This document shows, in pieces, positions 22,733 to 30,763 of a stretch of DNA of 64,000 bases. Origin of the DNA: Rhizopus arrhizus (lineage: Eukaryota; Mucoromycota; Mucoromycetes; Mucorales; Rhizopodaceae). Made by a program: the position numbers and the translations under genes. Position 1 is the stretch's first letter; the number at the start of each line of letters is the position of its first letter. The stretch is taken from assembly GCA_024220505.1 (NCBI GenBank), contig JAKZZE010000018.1:558001-622000 (forward strand), given 5' to 3'. The notes beneath the pieces are model-generated. The model saw only the letters and a list, made by a program, of their open reading frames with translations, was not told the DNA's origin and ran no database searches.

Positions 22733-22894
22733 GCTTTCTACTAATTGCCCCTTTTTTTTCTCTTAATTTTTCCTGAGTTTTTCTCTTATTTATTGGTCAG
22801 TTTTCTCTTAATTGATCTAAAATTTTCTCTTATTTTATCCAATAATTTTCTCTTATTTTCTCTGAGACTGTCTCTTAATTGCTGAAAAATACAA
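22733..22894 (-). repeat. Right terminal inverted repeat of the mariner-like element
   Basis: Reverse complement of 21142-21303 with one visible difference (length of the A and G runs near the inner end). The outer end GCTGAAAAATACAA abuts the left end of the DIRS-type element. Confidence 0.9.
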
Positions 22895-22941
22895 TTGTTG
22901 GTCGTACCTACAACAATCTCCGTTTCCTCCGCTTCAGCTCC

Positions 22942-23032
22942 TAATGTGATAAATGCTCTCAGAGCCACGCTTTATTTTTAATATAAATATATGATATCCA
23001 ATAAAATCCCTTTCTTCCCTATATCTTTCAAA
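22942..23032 (+). repeat. Left inverted terminal repeat of DIRS element
   Basis: 91 bp, identical on reading to the reverse complement of 27137-27227. It begins TAATGTGATAAATGCTCTC and ends TATATCTTTCAAA. It lies upstream of the gag-like ATG and may act as promoter. Confidence 0.92.
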
Positions 23033-23055
23033 GCCGCGCATCGTGGATAAAAATT

Positions 23056-23919
23056 ATGTCTGATATCTACAATGGAGAAAACAACCAACATCAACAAGAA
23101 CAAGTACCTCTATACTCGAGAGAGGATGTTGCCATTATTCTCAGAGAATTCGAGAAACAAAGAGACGAGCAAAGAGAAATTAGTTATAAAGGGAGAGAAT
23201 TACCAGAAGGGATCAGGGAGATTTTGGACGAAACACCAGCCTCTGATCTCAAAGACGATATCAAACGTTTTAAGAAACATGTCCCAAGATACAACCATGA
23301 TCGGTGGACAAGAACACCCCAGATCAACAAAGAGTTTACAAATGAACTCAAGAAGTGGAAAGTCGACACCTTTCAAGTCGTCACATCAATTATCAAACAT
23401 GCCGAAGAAGCAAGATTACAAGCAAGAACAAGCACTGAAATCTTCGAACTTTTGGAGGCCATTGAGGAGAAATGTAGTTTTGAGGATGAAGGAGCCCATC
23501 AAACCTTCCTTGATGCAATGTCACAAGCCTCAAAATCGGCAGTCTTTGGTTTTGCCCATGCGAAGGAGTTGGATCATGAAGCAAAAGAGTACAGTGCCAA
23601 AGCACTTAAACTCCCTGCAAGCCTTAGACATGTGGAACAAGAAGAGGATGGAAGAAAGCCAAACCTCTTTGATAGTGAGTTCGTCAAGGAACTGCATGAA
23701 GCAAGATTCTCCCAAAGAGTTATTGCAGGCGCAACAAATTACTACGGTAGAGGACGAGGATTTTCTCACGGAAGTAATGGTCGTGGATCGAGACCTTTCA
23801 ACAGGTTCCAATATGGAAATTTTCAACCAAGAGGCCGAGGTCGTGGAACCTTCGGAGCCTCTACAACCAAGCAGCATTCCACACACAGTTACACAGACAA
23901 GGCAGCAGACCAACAATAG
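23056..23919 (+). CDS. DIRS gag-like ORF1 with RGG-rich C-terminus
   Basis: 287 aa, starting 23 bp inside the left repeat. It is rich in charged residues, with a helical N-terminal part (REDVAIILREFEKQRDEQRE) and a basic RG/RGR C-terminal tail (YYGRGRGFSHGSNGRG) suited to RNA binding. No zinc knuckle is visible. Position and composition match ORF1 of DIRS elements; the structural role is inferred. Frame 2 is also open across it (see the YR entry). Confidence 0.8.
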   Translation: MSDIYNGENNQHQQEQVPLYSREDVAIILREFEKQRDEQREISYKGRELPEGIREILDETPASDLKDDIKRFKKHVPRYNHDRWTRTPQINKEFTNELKKWKVDTFQVVTSIIKHAEEARLQARTSTEIFELLEAIEEKCSFEDEGAHQTFLDAMSQASKSAVFGFAHAKELDHEAKEYSAKALKLPASLRHVEQEEDGRKPNLFDSEFVKELHEARFSQRVIAGATNYYGRGRGFSHGSNGRGSRPFNRFQYGNFQPRGRGRGTFGASTTKQHSTHSYTDKAADQQ

Positions 23920-26900
23920 AGGGTCAGCAGATCTACAGACGAAGGACGTCACCTCAATTGATACCACACTCACAACCAAAACCATCTTCACCACAAACCA
24001 CACCTCAACATTGTATACAAACACAGTCTCCAGATCAAGACGTTCAAAAAATCAACCCTATACAAGTAAATTACTCGATACCAGCAGATGGTATCTTACC
24101 AGGGGGACGTATAGCCAATTTCTTAGAAAATTGGAAAAAGATAACAACTCATTCTTGGCCTTTACAGATAGTCGAGGAGGGGTACAAGCTGCAATTCATA
24201 TCTCATCCAATCCCATGGAAGGAGATACATCATCCGGTAAACAAATTAGACCAATTGGAGACGGATTTAGCAGTACAGAAATTTCTGACAGCAGGTATTA
24301 TCGAAGAAAGCAAAGACACAAAGTTCTCGAATCAATTCCTTTCCAAATTCTTCACTATTCAAGAGCCAACAAAGAGGCGACCAATTTTGGACTGCAAAAA
24401 ATTGAACCAATTCATACAGGTTCAACACTTCAAGATGGAAGGGGTGCCAGCGTTAAGAGAGCTAATAGAAAAAGGAGATTACATAATAAAATTAGATCTA
24501 AAAGATGCTTATACAGTAGTTCCCATTCATCCAAGTTCAAGACCTTTCCTGGCGTTCAAAAATGGGGGAATCACATACAATTACCGCGCTCTAAACTTTG
24601 GTTTAAACATCGCTCCAAGAATTTTTTCCAAACTTCTAAGATACGCCCTGGAACCATTACGAAAAGAAGGTATTCGCTTAGTTTATTTTCTCGACGATAT
24701 TTGCATCTTGGATCAAGAAAAGGAGAAATTACAGAAATCAGCAGAAAGACTGATGTCGCATCTGGAAGCCTTGGGGTTTATAATAAACAGAAGCAAGAGT
24801 GTATTAACACCATTACAGGTTCAAGACTACTTGGGGTTCACCTTCGACACCAAGAAGATGACCATAAAGGTGCCAGAAAAGAAGATCAAGAACCTAAGAC
24901 AGAGACTCAAGCAAACACAACAGGAGACAACGAAATCGTGCAGGTGGATGGCAAGCTTGATGGGGAAGATGACAGCGATGATTCCCGCAGTCGCGGAAGC
25001 CCTTCTACATATACGGTATTTGCAGAGGGATTTGACAAGGTCGCTAATGGGGAAACATCAGAATTGGGAGAAACCTTTTGTGTGGTCGACACAAGCAAAA
25101 GAGGAAATAAAATGGTGGCAGACAAGTCTGACGATGAAGAATGGTTTGCCCATAAGACAGCTACAGATGGAGACCCCAGCGATTACAATATACACAGACA
25201 GCTCGGACACGGGTTGGGGAATAACATCTCCAGTATTGAAGACTCACGGATTTTGGAAAGAGGAAGAAAAGAACTGGTCCATCAACGTAAGAGAGCTGAT
25301 GGCCATATATTTTGCCTTAAAGCTCCATGCTCCAAAATTCAGAAACAAAACAATCAAGATCTTCACAGACAACAAGACGTCCATAAAGTACACAACAAAG
25401 GCAGGGGGTACTGCCTCTCCAATCCTTCAGGACATTGCAGTAAAGATTCAAGACTTATGCAACCAGTTTTGCCTCAAGGTGACATATCAACATGTCAAAG
25501 GCATATTGAATACGGAAGCGGACAGCTTGTCGAGGAAACAACCGCCGTTGTACGAAAGAAGTTTATCGAAGAACATATTTCAGGAGATACAGAGGAGATG
25601 GGGTCCATTGACAGTGGACACGTTTGCAAACAGACACAATCGAAAACTTCACAAATACTACAGCCTCCGGCCAGACCCAGAAGCCCAGAAGTTGGATGCC
25701 TTACAACAGAAATGGCCGAAGAGAACAGCTTATTGTTATCCACCATGGAAGCTGATTCCGAGAGTTCTCAGGCTTATAACCAGCCAACGCCTGGAGAAAG
25801 TGGTTCTGATAACACCAAATTGGCCGACTCAATTCTGGTACCCAATGGTGATGAGAATGAAACAGTTGACACCACCAAGGTTCTACAGATGCCAGAAACT
25901 GGACTTGACCGCTTGGCTATTATCAGGAAGACCAGACAGACGCAGGGACTAGGTGAAGAGGAGGCAAAATTTTTGAAAGGCTGTATAAGATCTAACACAG
26001 CGAGAGCATATGACAATGGTTGGAAGAAATGGGCAAACTGGTGCAATGACAATCGGGTGAATTGTTGCGAGTATAACATGGAAAACATAATCAAATTTCT
26101 GTTACATCACAAGGAATATAGTACACAACATTTAAACACCTTAAGATCTTCAATTGCTTCGGTATTCAAGTACATCCATGCAGACAAACCACCTATAGCT
26201 TCAAATCAGAGTATACAGGAATTTTTTGCAGCTAAGAGAAGAAAGACGTTCAATATTCCGTCAGTGCAACAGTTAGAAGCTTGGGATACTGATTTACTGG
26301 TTACATTCATAAGAAGAAAATGGGGGAACAATGAGACGTTGTCCTTGGAAGACTTACAGCAGAAGACGATAGGGCTGTTATGTTTAGCAACGATGGCAAG
26401 ACCAAGATCGGACTTGGGTAGATTACAGTACCAAGATGTAATCCTCAAATATGGAAAAGATGAATCTCTGTTGGGCACCGTCCTACATTTCAGACAAGCC
26501 AAGGAAACGCAAGTAAAGACTATTACGTTGGGTCCAATAGACGATATATCGGTATGTCCAGTCCGTACATTAGAGACATTTTTAAAGAAAACGGCCGGCA
26601 TTCGACTTTCCTTGACACAGGATCATACATTATTTTTAGCTTACATTACGGAGGTCTCCAAGGTAACATCTATTCGTCCGTCAACGTTAGCGAATTGGGT
26701 CAAGCAATTGATGAGACAAGCAGGAGTAGATCCAAATTATAAAGCACACTCGATCAGGTCAGCGTCAAGTACAAAGGCAGTGGCTAGAGGGAACACGATT
26801 CAATCAGTAAAGAAACATGCAAACTGGAGTTTGAACACCAACACCTTTGAGTCGTTCTATTACAAACCTACCGCAGTGAACTCTACTAGTGCTTTGATTA

Positions 26901-27058
26901 CAAATTCAATTTTGACAACTGAAAACCTTATCACATTAGGAGCTGAAGCGGAGGAAACGGAGATTGTTGTAGGTACGACCAACAATCAAGATGTTTCCGA
27001 AGCGGAAGCGAGTAATGTGATAAATGCCCACCCTTGGTACAAATTTTGGAAAGCTTAA
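23072..27058 (+). CDS. DIRS tyrosine recombinase ORF (long overlapping frame)
   Basis: An uninterrupted 1,328-codon frame starting at a genuine ATG 16 bp into ORF1. The recognisable tyrosine recombinase occupies about the last 380 residues: a SAM-like core-binding part (NTARAYDNGWKKWANWC) and a catalytic part with ATMARPRSDLGR (Arg I), KAHSIRSASST (His-x-x-Arg) and ANWSLNTNTFESFYYKP (Trp in place of the second His, nucleophile Tyr). It would integrate the circular DNA form. The first about 950 codons overlap gag and RT in other frames and are Lys/Ser/Thr/Gln-rich with no recognisable domain. Whether that region is translated is unknown; the real YR start may be internal. Confidence 0.8.
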   Translation: MEKTTNINKNKYLYTRERMLPLFSENSRNKETSKEKLVIKGENYQKGSGRFWTKHQPLISKTISNVLRNMSQDTTMIGGQEHPRSTKSLQMNSRSGKSTPFKSSHQLSNMPKKQDYKQEQALKSSNFWRPLRRNVVLRMKEPIKPSLMQCHKPQNRQSLVLPMRRSWIMKQKSTVPKHLNSLQALDMWNKKRMEESQTSLIVSSSRNCMKQDSPKELLQAQQITTVEDEDFLTEVMVVDRDLSTGSNMEIFNQEAEVVEPSEPLQPSSIPHTVTQTRQQTNNRGSADLQTKDVTSIDTTLTTKTIFTTNHTSTLYTNTVSRSRRSKNQPYTSKLLDTSRWYLTRGTYSQFLRKLEKDNNSFLAFTDSRGGVQAAIHISSNPMEGDTSSGKQIRPIGDGFSSTEISDSRYYRRKQRHKVLESIPFQILHYSRANKEATNFGLQKIEPIHTGSTLQDGRGASVKRANRKRRLHNKIRSKRCLYSSSHSSKFKTFPGVQKWGNHIQLPRSKLWFKHRSKNFFQTSKIRPGTITKRRYSLSLFSRRYLHLGSRKGEITEISRKTDVASGSLGVYNKQKQECINTITGSRLLGVHLRHQEDDHKGARKEDQEPKTETQANTTGDNEIVQVDGKLDGEDDSDDSRSRGSPSTYTVFAEGFDKVANGETSELGETFCVVDTSKRGNKMVADKSDDEEWFAHKTATDGDPSDYNIHRQLGHGLGNNISSIEDSRILERGRKELVHQRKRADGHIFCLKAPCSKIQKQNNQDLHRQQDVHKVHNKGRGYCLSNPSGHCSKDSRLMQPVLPQGDISTCQRHIEYGSGQLVEETTAVVRKKFIEEHISGDTEEMGSIDSGHVCKQTQSKTSQILQPPARPRSPEVGCLTTEMAEENSLLLSTMEADSESSQAYNQPTPGESGSDNTKLADSILVPNGDENETVDTTKVLQMPETGLDRLAIIRKTRQTQGLGEEEAKFLKGCIRSNTARAYDNGWKKWANWCNDNRVNCCEYNMENIIKFLLHHKEYSTQHLNTLRSSIASVFKYIHADKPPIASNQSIQEFFAAKRRKTFNIPSVQQLEAWDTDLLVTFIRRKWGNNETLSLEDLQQKTIGLLCLATMARPRSDLGRLQYQDVILKYGKDESLLGTVLHFRQAKETQVKTITLGPIDDISVCPVRTLETFLKKTAGIRLSLTQDHTLFLAYITEVSKVTSIRPSTLANWVKQLMRQAGVDPNYKAHSIRSASSTKAVARGNTIQSVKKHANWSLNTNTFESFYYKPTAVNSTSALITNSILTTENLITLGAEAEETEIVVGTTNNQDVSEAEASNVINAHPWYKFWKA
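23958..25952 (+). CDS. DIRS reverse transcriptase / RNase H ORF
   Basis: 664-codon frame in frame 3. The RT palm is clear: IIKLDLKDAYTVVPIHP (motif A Asp), YNYRALNFGLNIAPRIF (motif B) and LVYFLDDICIL (catalytic Asp pair), followed by a thumb-like QVQDYLGFTFDT. RNase H follows with IYTDSSDTGWG, NVRELMAIYFAL and IKIFTDNKTSIKY. The end contains VDTFANRHN...YCYPPWKLIPRVL...PNWPTQFWYP, the conserved DIRS C-terminal segment that has been compared to a methyltransferase. The frame has no early ATG (the first codon listed is TTG), so translation probably depends on frameshifting or reinitiation after ORF1. All catalytic residues are present. Confidence 0.9.
   Translation: MIPHSQPKPSSPQTTPQHCIQTQSPDQDVQKINPIQVNYSIPADGILPGGRIANFLENWKKITTHSWPLQIVEEGYKLQFISHPIPWKEIHHPVNKLDQLETDLAVQKFLTAGIIEESKDTKFSNQFLSKFFTIQEPTKRRPILDCKKLNQFIQVQHFKMEGVPALRELIEKGDYIIKLDLKDAYTVVPIHPSSRPFLAFKNGGITYNYRALNFGLNIAPRIFSKLLRYALEPLRKEGIRLVYFLDDICILDQEKEKLQKSAERLMSHLEALGFIINRSKSVLTPLQVQDYLGFTFDTKKMTIKVPEKKIKNLRQRLKQTQQETTKSCRWMASLMGKMTAMIPAVAEALLHIRYLQRDLTRSLMGKHQNWEKPFVWSTQAKEEIKWWQTSLTMKNGLPIRQLQMETPAITIYTDSSDTGWGITSPVLKTHGFWKEEEKNWSINVRELMAIYFALKLHAPKFRNKTIKIFTDNKTSIKYTTKAGGTASPILQDIAVKIQDLCNQFCLKVTYQHVKGILNTEADSLSRKQPPLYERSLSKNIFQEIQRRWGPLTVDTFANRHNRKLHKYYSLRPDPEAQKLDALQQKWPKRTAYCYPPWKLIPRVLRLITSQRLEKVVLITPNWPTQFWYPMVMRMKQLTPPRFYRCQKLDLTAWLLSGRPDRRRD
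26928..27027 (+). repeat. Internal complementary region (circle-junction copy) of DIRS element
   Basis: 26928-26986 is the reverse complement of the left outer end (22894-22952). 26985-27027 is the reverse complement of the right outer end (27213-27255). The two halves share the AT at 26985-26986, so this is a copy of the joined termini used as template during cDNA circularisation in the DIRS1 model. It also encodes the last residues of the YR frame. Confidence 0.9.
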
Positions 27059-27136
27059 GAGCTTAGTAGTTTAGTTTAATTACATATCCCTCCCAAAAAA
27101 AAAAAAAAAAAAAATTGAATTTATTATAGCTTAGCG

Positions 27137-27227
27137 TTTGAAAGATATAGGGAAGAAAGGGATTTTATTGGATATCATATATTTATATTAAAAATAAAGC
27201 GTGGCTCTGAGAGCATTTATCACATTA
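27137..27227 (-). repeat. Right inverted terminal repeat of DIRS element
   Basis: 91 bp perfect inverted copy of 22942-23032. It is preceded by a 20-nt A run (27095-27114) after the YR stop codon. Confidence 0.92.
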
Positions 27228-27351
27228 CTCGCTTCCGCTTCGGAAACATCTTGATAGTTTAATTCAAAAAAAGAAAGTCATTTGCTCACATGCTTGAAAA
27301 TAAATTGGTCAACAAAAATAATCAGTTGGTCACTTTTCAGAAATATTTTAG

Positions 27352-27555
27352 TTATATACATTTGATCATTTAGCAGCTAAACAAGGACTTTATTTAGACA
27401 GTTATCAAACTCAAAAAAGCGACCATACTCAAAAAAAGTGGGTGAATACTTGGGATACAAGTTGGCAGGAGCAAATCCATTTTAGCTATCGACCCGTAGA
27501 AATTATGTGCAACCAGTGCAAGATGGAGACGGTGATGTGGACGGAAGGAAGATGA
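27352..27555 (+). pseudogene. Orphan 3' exon of an unidentified gene beside the DIRS insertion
   Basis: An open 68-codon stretch after a good acceptor (TATTTTAG|TTATATAC). It contains FDHLAAKQGLYLDSYQTQ, WVNTWDTSWQEQIHFSYR and a terminal MCNQCKMETVMWTEGR, which looks like true coding sequence. There is no start codon or obvious upstream exon in the 96 bp to the DIRS edge. It may be the tail of a gene cut by the mariner and DIRS insertions, or a decayed gene. An 8-bp-stem hairpin (TCCAAACA/TGTTTGGA) lies about 45 bp downstream. Confidence 0.35.
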
Positions 27556-27833
27556 CTTCGCGTCCTCTTCCTGACCATCTTTATGACAGTTAAAACTCTC
27601 CAAACAGTCGGATGTTTGGAGTATTTCAGTACGTCTGTATACTTAATATCTTCCTGTTTCTTTCAGACGATCGACAACAATGTATTCTGGTTATTTATGA
27701 TTTCTACCAGGGATGTTGGTGTGTGTGTGCGCAATAAAATGAAGAATTGTGCTACTGCAAAGCTTACTTGACCAAAGCCAGGACATCGGCAGGTTTTGTT
27801 GAAAGAGCGGCATAGTTGACAGTGACAAGACAC

Positions 27834-27835
<2 letters not shown>

Positions 27836-27889
<54 letters not shown>
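27836..27889. repeat. Poly-T tract of 54 nt
   Basis: Longest homopolymer in the window. The exact length is likely unreliable in assembly. On the minus strand it is a poly-A, as left by retroposition, but no retrocopy is recognised upstream of it. Confidence 0.6.
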
Positions 27890-27987
27890 CAGTGGATGAT
27901 AAATACGGCAAAAGAGCTATATCAAGCCAAGAGTTAATCTGTCGTGTCATAATCTCTCTTCATCTTTCTCCAAACTCTCCCATTTTT

Positions 27988-28775
27988 CTAATGTTTACTC
28001 TGCGTGCTACCAGCATAACTGTCAAGCTCTATCTGTGTTAGTTCTTCATCCGTATTGGACATATCTCGTGAGGTAATCGGGCGCTTGGCAAGGCGTTTTG
28101 GCGAGACGTAAACAGATCCGACCAACGAACGAGATCGCAAACAGGTAAGCATATTTTGAAGGCTCTTTTTTAATGCTTTGCTAGACAGGTCATGCGGACT
28201 TTTTCTGGCATATCCCAACACCTCAAAGCCATCCATTTTTAAACCTTTTATGAACCTTGCAAATCGAGCTTGGTAGCTGCTAATATTTTGAGCTAAAAAC
28301 ACTATAATCATAGCGTCAACACAGAGTATTAGATTATTTTCTTTTCTTTTCGTCAGTCAGTCTCTGTTTACAGCAATATATACCTCGATCAACAGTTTTC
28401 ATGATCTACACGGTTCTTCGCTCAATTCGACAACCCGAGTTCATGCGTTTCTTTGATATCTCTGCCTTTAAAAGATGTGCACCGTTTTTTGTTGCAAACT
28501 GTGTAAAAGCTCCAGGTCTCTTTTTTTTTTCATATAAAGTCGTATATTGCGTTGTTGTGTTAAAAATGTCCTCTAAAGACACTTCGTTTCGTTCATAGAC
28601 CATCTCGTTACGAGGATCAGTAATGAGAAAAACGCTGTTGACAAAATCAATGAGTTGTGATTCACAAGCTAAAAGTTGCAATGTTAGTTAATAAATGTAG
28701 ACAGTCATTGAATAAGAAGAGAATTCAAGAGTACTAACGTATCTGCGAATGAGTTAATTGATAAATCAAAAACAT
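27988..28775 (-). CDS. Unrecognised spliced gene with GYARKS motif
   Basis: Probably three exons: 28775-28739, 28668 to about 28423, and about 28273-27988; the last junction is uncertain. Coding-like segments are MFLIYQLTHSQI|PCESQLIDFVNSVFLITDP, then EVSLEDIFNTTTQYTTLYE, GAFTQFATKNGAHLLK, and finally SYQARFARFIKGLK, GFEVLGYARKSPHDLS and MLTCLRSRSLVGSVYVSPKR. I recall GYARKS-type sequences in uncharacterised multi-copy proteins of Mucoromycota but cannot name a function. The motif resembles the YxRxS start of serine recombinases, though other expected residues are not evident. Confidence 0.4.
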
Positions 28776-29652
28776 GTGTTGTCAAGAGCGTGTCGCAACT
28801 AAAACCTGAAGTCGTATTCTTTCCTAGAAGCTTCCAGCATGCTAAGTCTCTTGATGAGCCTTCTGGTATATTCCTTCACAAATAATATAAATACAACTTA
28901 GCTATAATCAATAAAAGATTATCTTTATCCTTGCAAAGAACTATTCTTCTACTTTATCTCTTGTGATATCCCTTCCTGCCAATCACTAGGCGAATTTATA
29001 TTCAAATATCTCACTCTTATTTTAGCATAGATATGTGATTGCTGTAGTAGACGGTGTTGCTTAAGGAATTTCTCATTTAATCGTATAGTGCTGATGGCTC
29101 CAATTAGCGGATATTAAAAACTCAAATAAAGCACTGTATTAATTATTATTTCCAAATGAGGAAATCTGTAATTTAGACTTGTCAAGCCTATTATTAAATG
29201 CTTAGTTCTATTTAAAGTATACGTTTCTGTAAAAAAATAAAATAAAAACTTGGTTATTTATAAAATACAGAATATTGACAAAACAATAGAAAATAAAAAT
29301 AAAAATCATCAACTACATTACACATAATTTCTATGTCAATTTATTTTTTATAATTGATAATGATATTAACGGGTAAAAGAAGGTTGTCAAACAATAATTT
29401 TCCAGCAGTAAAATTAGGTTGTTTTTGAATGACAGGAAAAAAAAAAAAAAAAAAAAAAGAGGATGAACGTGTGTGTGTGAAAGAGTGGGCTGTTTTACAA
29501 GTCACAAATGGAGATCTGACTCTTAACAAGGGTTCTACATCTCAGTCCCGAAGATCACACGTCAAAAAACAGTGAGCAATTTTTATCTCATCTTGCGTTT
29601 CACATCTTTTTCATTCTTCTTTTTTCTTTTCATCTTTCTTTTATAGCTCATT
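28776..29652. other. Intergenic, AT-rich; SAICAR synthetase promoter at right
   Basis: No gene-like frame. There is a 21-nt A run near 29438, and a CT-rich leader (29600-29645) precedes the ADE1 start. Confidence 0.5.
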
Positions 29653-30763
29653 ATGGCTCTTTTAAATAGGTAAGTTCATTTTTTCTTGTGGGTGATATAA
29701 ATACTCATAATTTATTAGTGATTGTCCTGATCTCAAGCTTATTGCTCGTGGTAAAGTACGTGATTTGTATGATGTGGATGAAAAGTCTCTTTTGTTCGTG
29801 GCCACTGATCGTATCAGTGCCTTTGATGTGATTATGAAAAATGTAAGGAAAACAAAATAAAAATACTCTCAAGCTAACAAAACCAATATAGACTATTCCT
29901 GGTAAGGGTAAGATCTTGACAGAAATCTCCTTGTTCTGGTTTGATCTTTTAAAGGATGTCTTGCCTAATCATCTGATTACCGCCAACTTTGATGAAATGC
30001 CCAAGCATATTCAAAAATACCGTCAACAACTTGAAGGACGTTCAATTTTGGTTAAAAAGATGAAAGTTTTACCCATTGAAGCTATCGTTCGTGGATATAT
30101 TACTGGATCTGGATTGTCTGAATACAAAAAGAAGGGAACCATCTGTGATATTCCTCTTCCAGAAGGTTTAGTTGATAGTCAAAAACTCCCTCAAGTTCTT
30201 TTCACACCTAGCACAAAAGCTGAAATCGGTGACCACGGTATGAGTAATTAGACGAAAAGAGAAAGAGAATGCTGACTTGTGTTTTTTAATTGGATTAGAT
30301 GAAAACATTCACCCTTCAAAGATGATTGATATTTTGGGGGATAAAGCACTTGCTGATAAAGTGGCCCAATCGGCCATTGAACTTTACACAAAGGCCAGCG
30401 AATATGCAGCAAAGAAAGGAATTATTATCGCAGATACAAAATTTGAGTTTGGTTTAGATGAAAATAACCAATTGGTCTTGGTTGATGAAGTGTTGACACC
30501 AGGTATAATTATAAAAGGAAACGTATATACACACAACTAACCTATATTACACACCAGATTCATCTCGTTTCTGGCCAGCTAATAAATATCAAGCAGGTCA
30601 TACACAAGACAGTTTTGACAAACAATTTTTGCGTAACTATCTTGAATCTATTCAATTTGACAAGAAGACAAGTATTGAGCTCCCTGAAGATGTTATCCAA
30701 AATACCCTAGAAAAATACAAAGAAGCTTTCTTCCTTTTGACAGGAAAGCACATCTCTCTGTAA
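29653..30763 (+). CDS. ADE1: Phosphoribosylaminoimidazole-succinocarboxamide synthase (SAICAR synthetase)
   Basis: Joins aspartate to CAIR in step 8 (fungal ADE1) of de novo purine synthesis. Five exons: 29653-29669, 29719-29842, 29892-30237, 30299-30502 and 30558-30763, coding for 298 aa. The signature blocks are all present: [103 protein letters not shown] and [12 protein letters not shown]. The length and order match the yeast enzyme. The first exon is only 17 nt. No fusion to AIR carboxylase is present. Confidence 0.95.

Larger units (their letters stand above)
21142..22894 (+). mobile_element. Tc1/mariner-like DNA transposon, apparently intact
   Basis: A 1,753-bp element with 162-bp inverted terminal repeats at 21142-21303 and 22733-22894 that read as identical apart from one position in an A/G run. 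A single intact transposase lies between them. TA flanks the left end at 21140-21141. The right TA is interrupted by the DIRS insertion: T at 22895, with TA again at 27255-27256 beyond the DIRS. The near-identity of the arms and the open transposase suggest recent activity. Confidence 0.92.
22894..27255 (+). mobile_element. DIRS-type tyrosine-recombinase retrotransposon, structurally complete
   Basis: About 4.36 kb. It has perfect 91-bp inverted terminal repeats (22942-23032 and 27137-27227), unique outer extensions at each end, and an internal region (26928-27027) complementary to both outer ends joined together, the hallmark of DIRS1. Gag-like, RT/RNase H and tyrosine recombinase reading frames are all open. 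The dinucleotide AT occurs at both boundaries (22894-22895, 27254-27255) and in the internal circle-junction copy, consistent with tyrosine-recombinase integration without a classical target duplication. Confidence 0.92.

Noticed and set aside
22786..22968. Minus-strand 60-codon frame across the mariner arm and DIRS end
   Set aside because: It spans the junction of two elements and is made of the repeated arm sequence.
25640..25952. Functional adenine methyltransferase in the DIRS RT ORF
   Set aside because: The conserved DIRS C-terminal segment is present, but the motif reads YPPW and I cannot show methyltransferase activity or a full SAM site.
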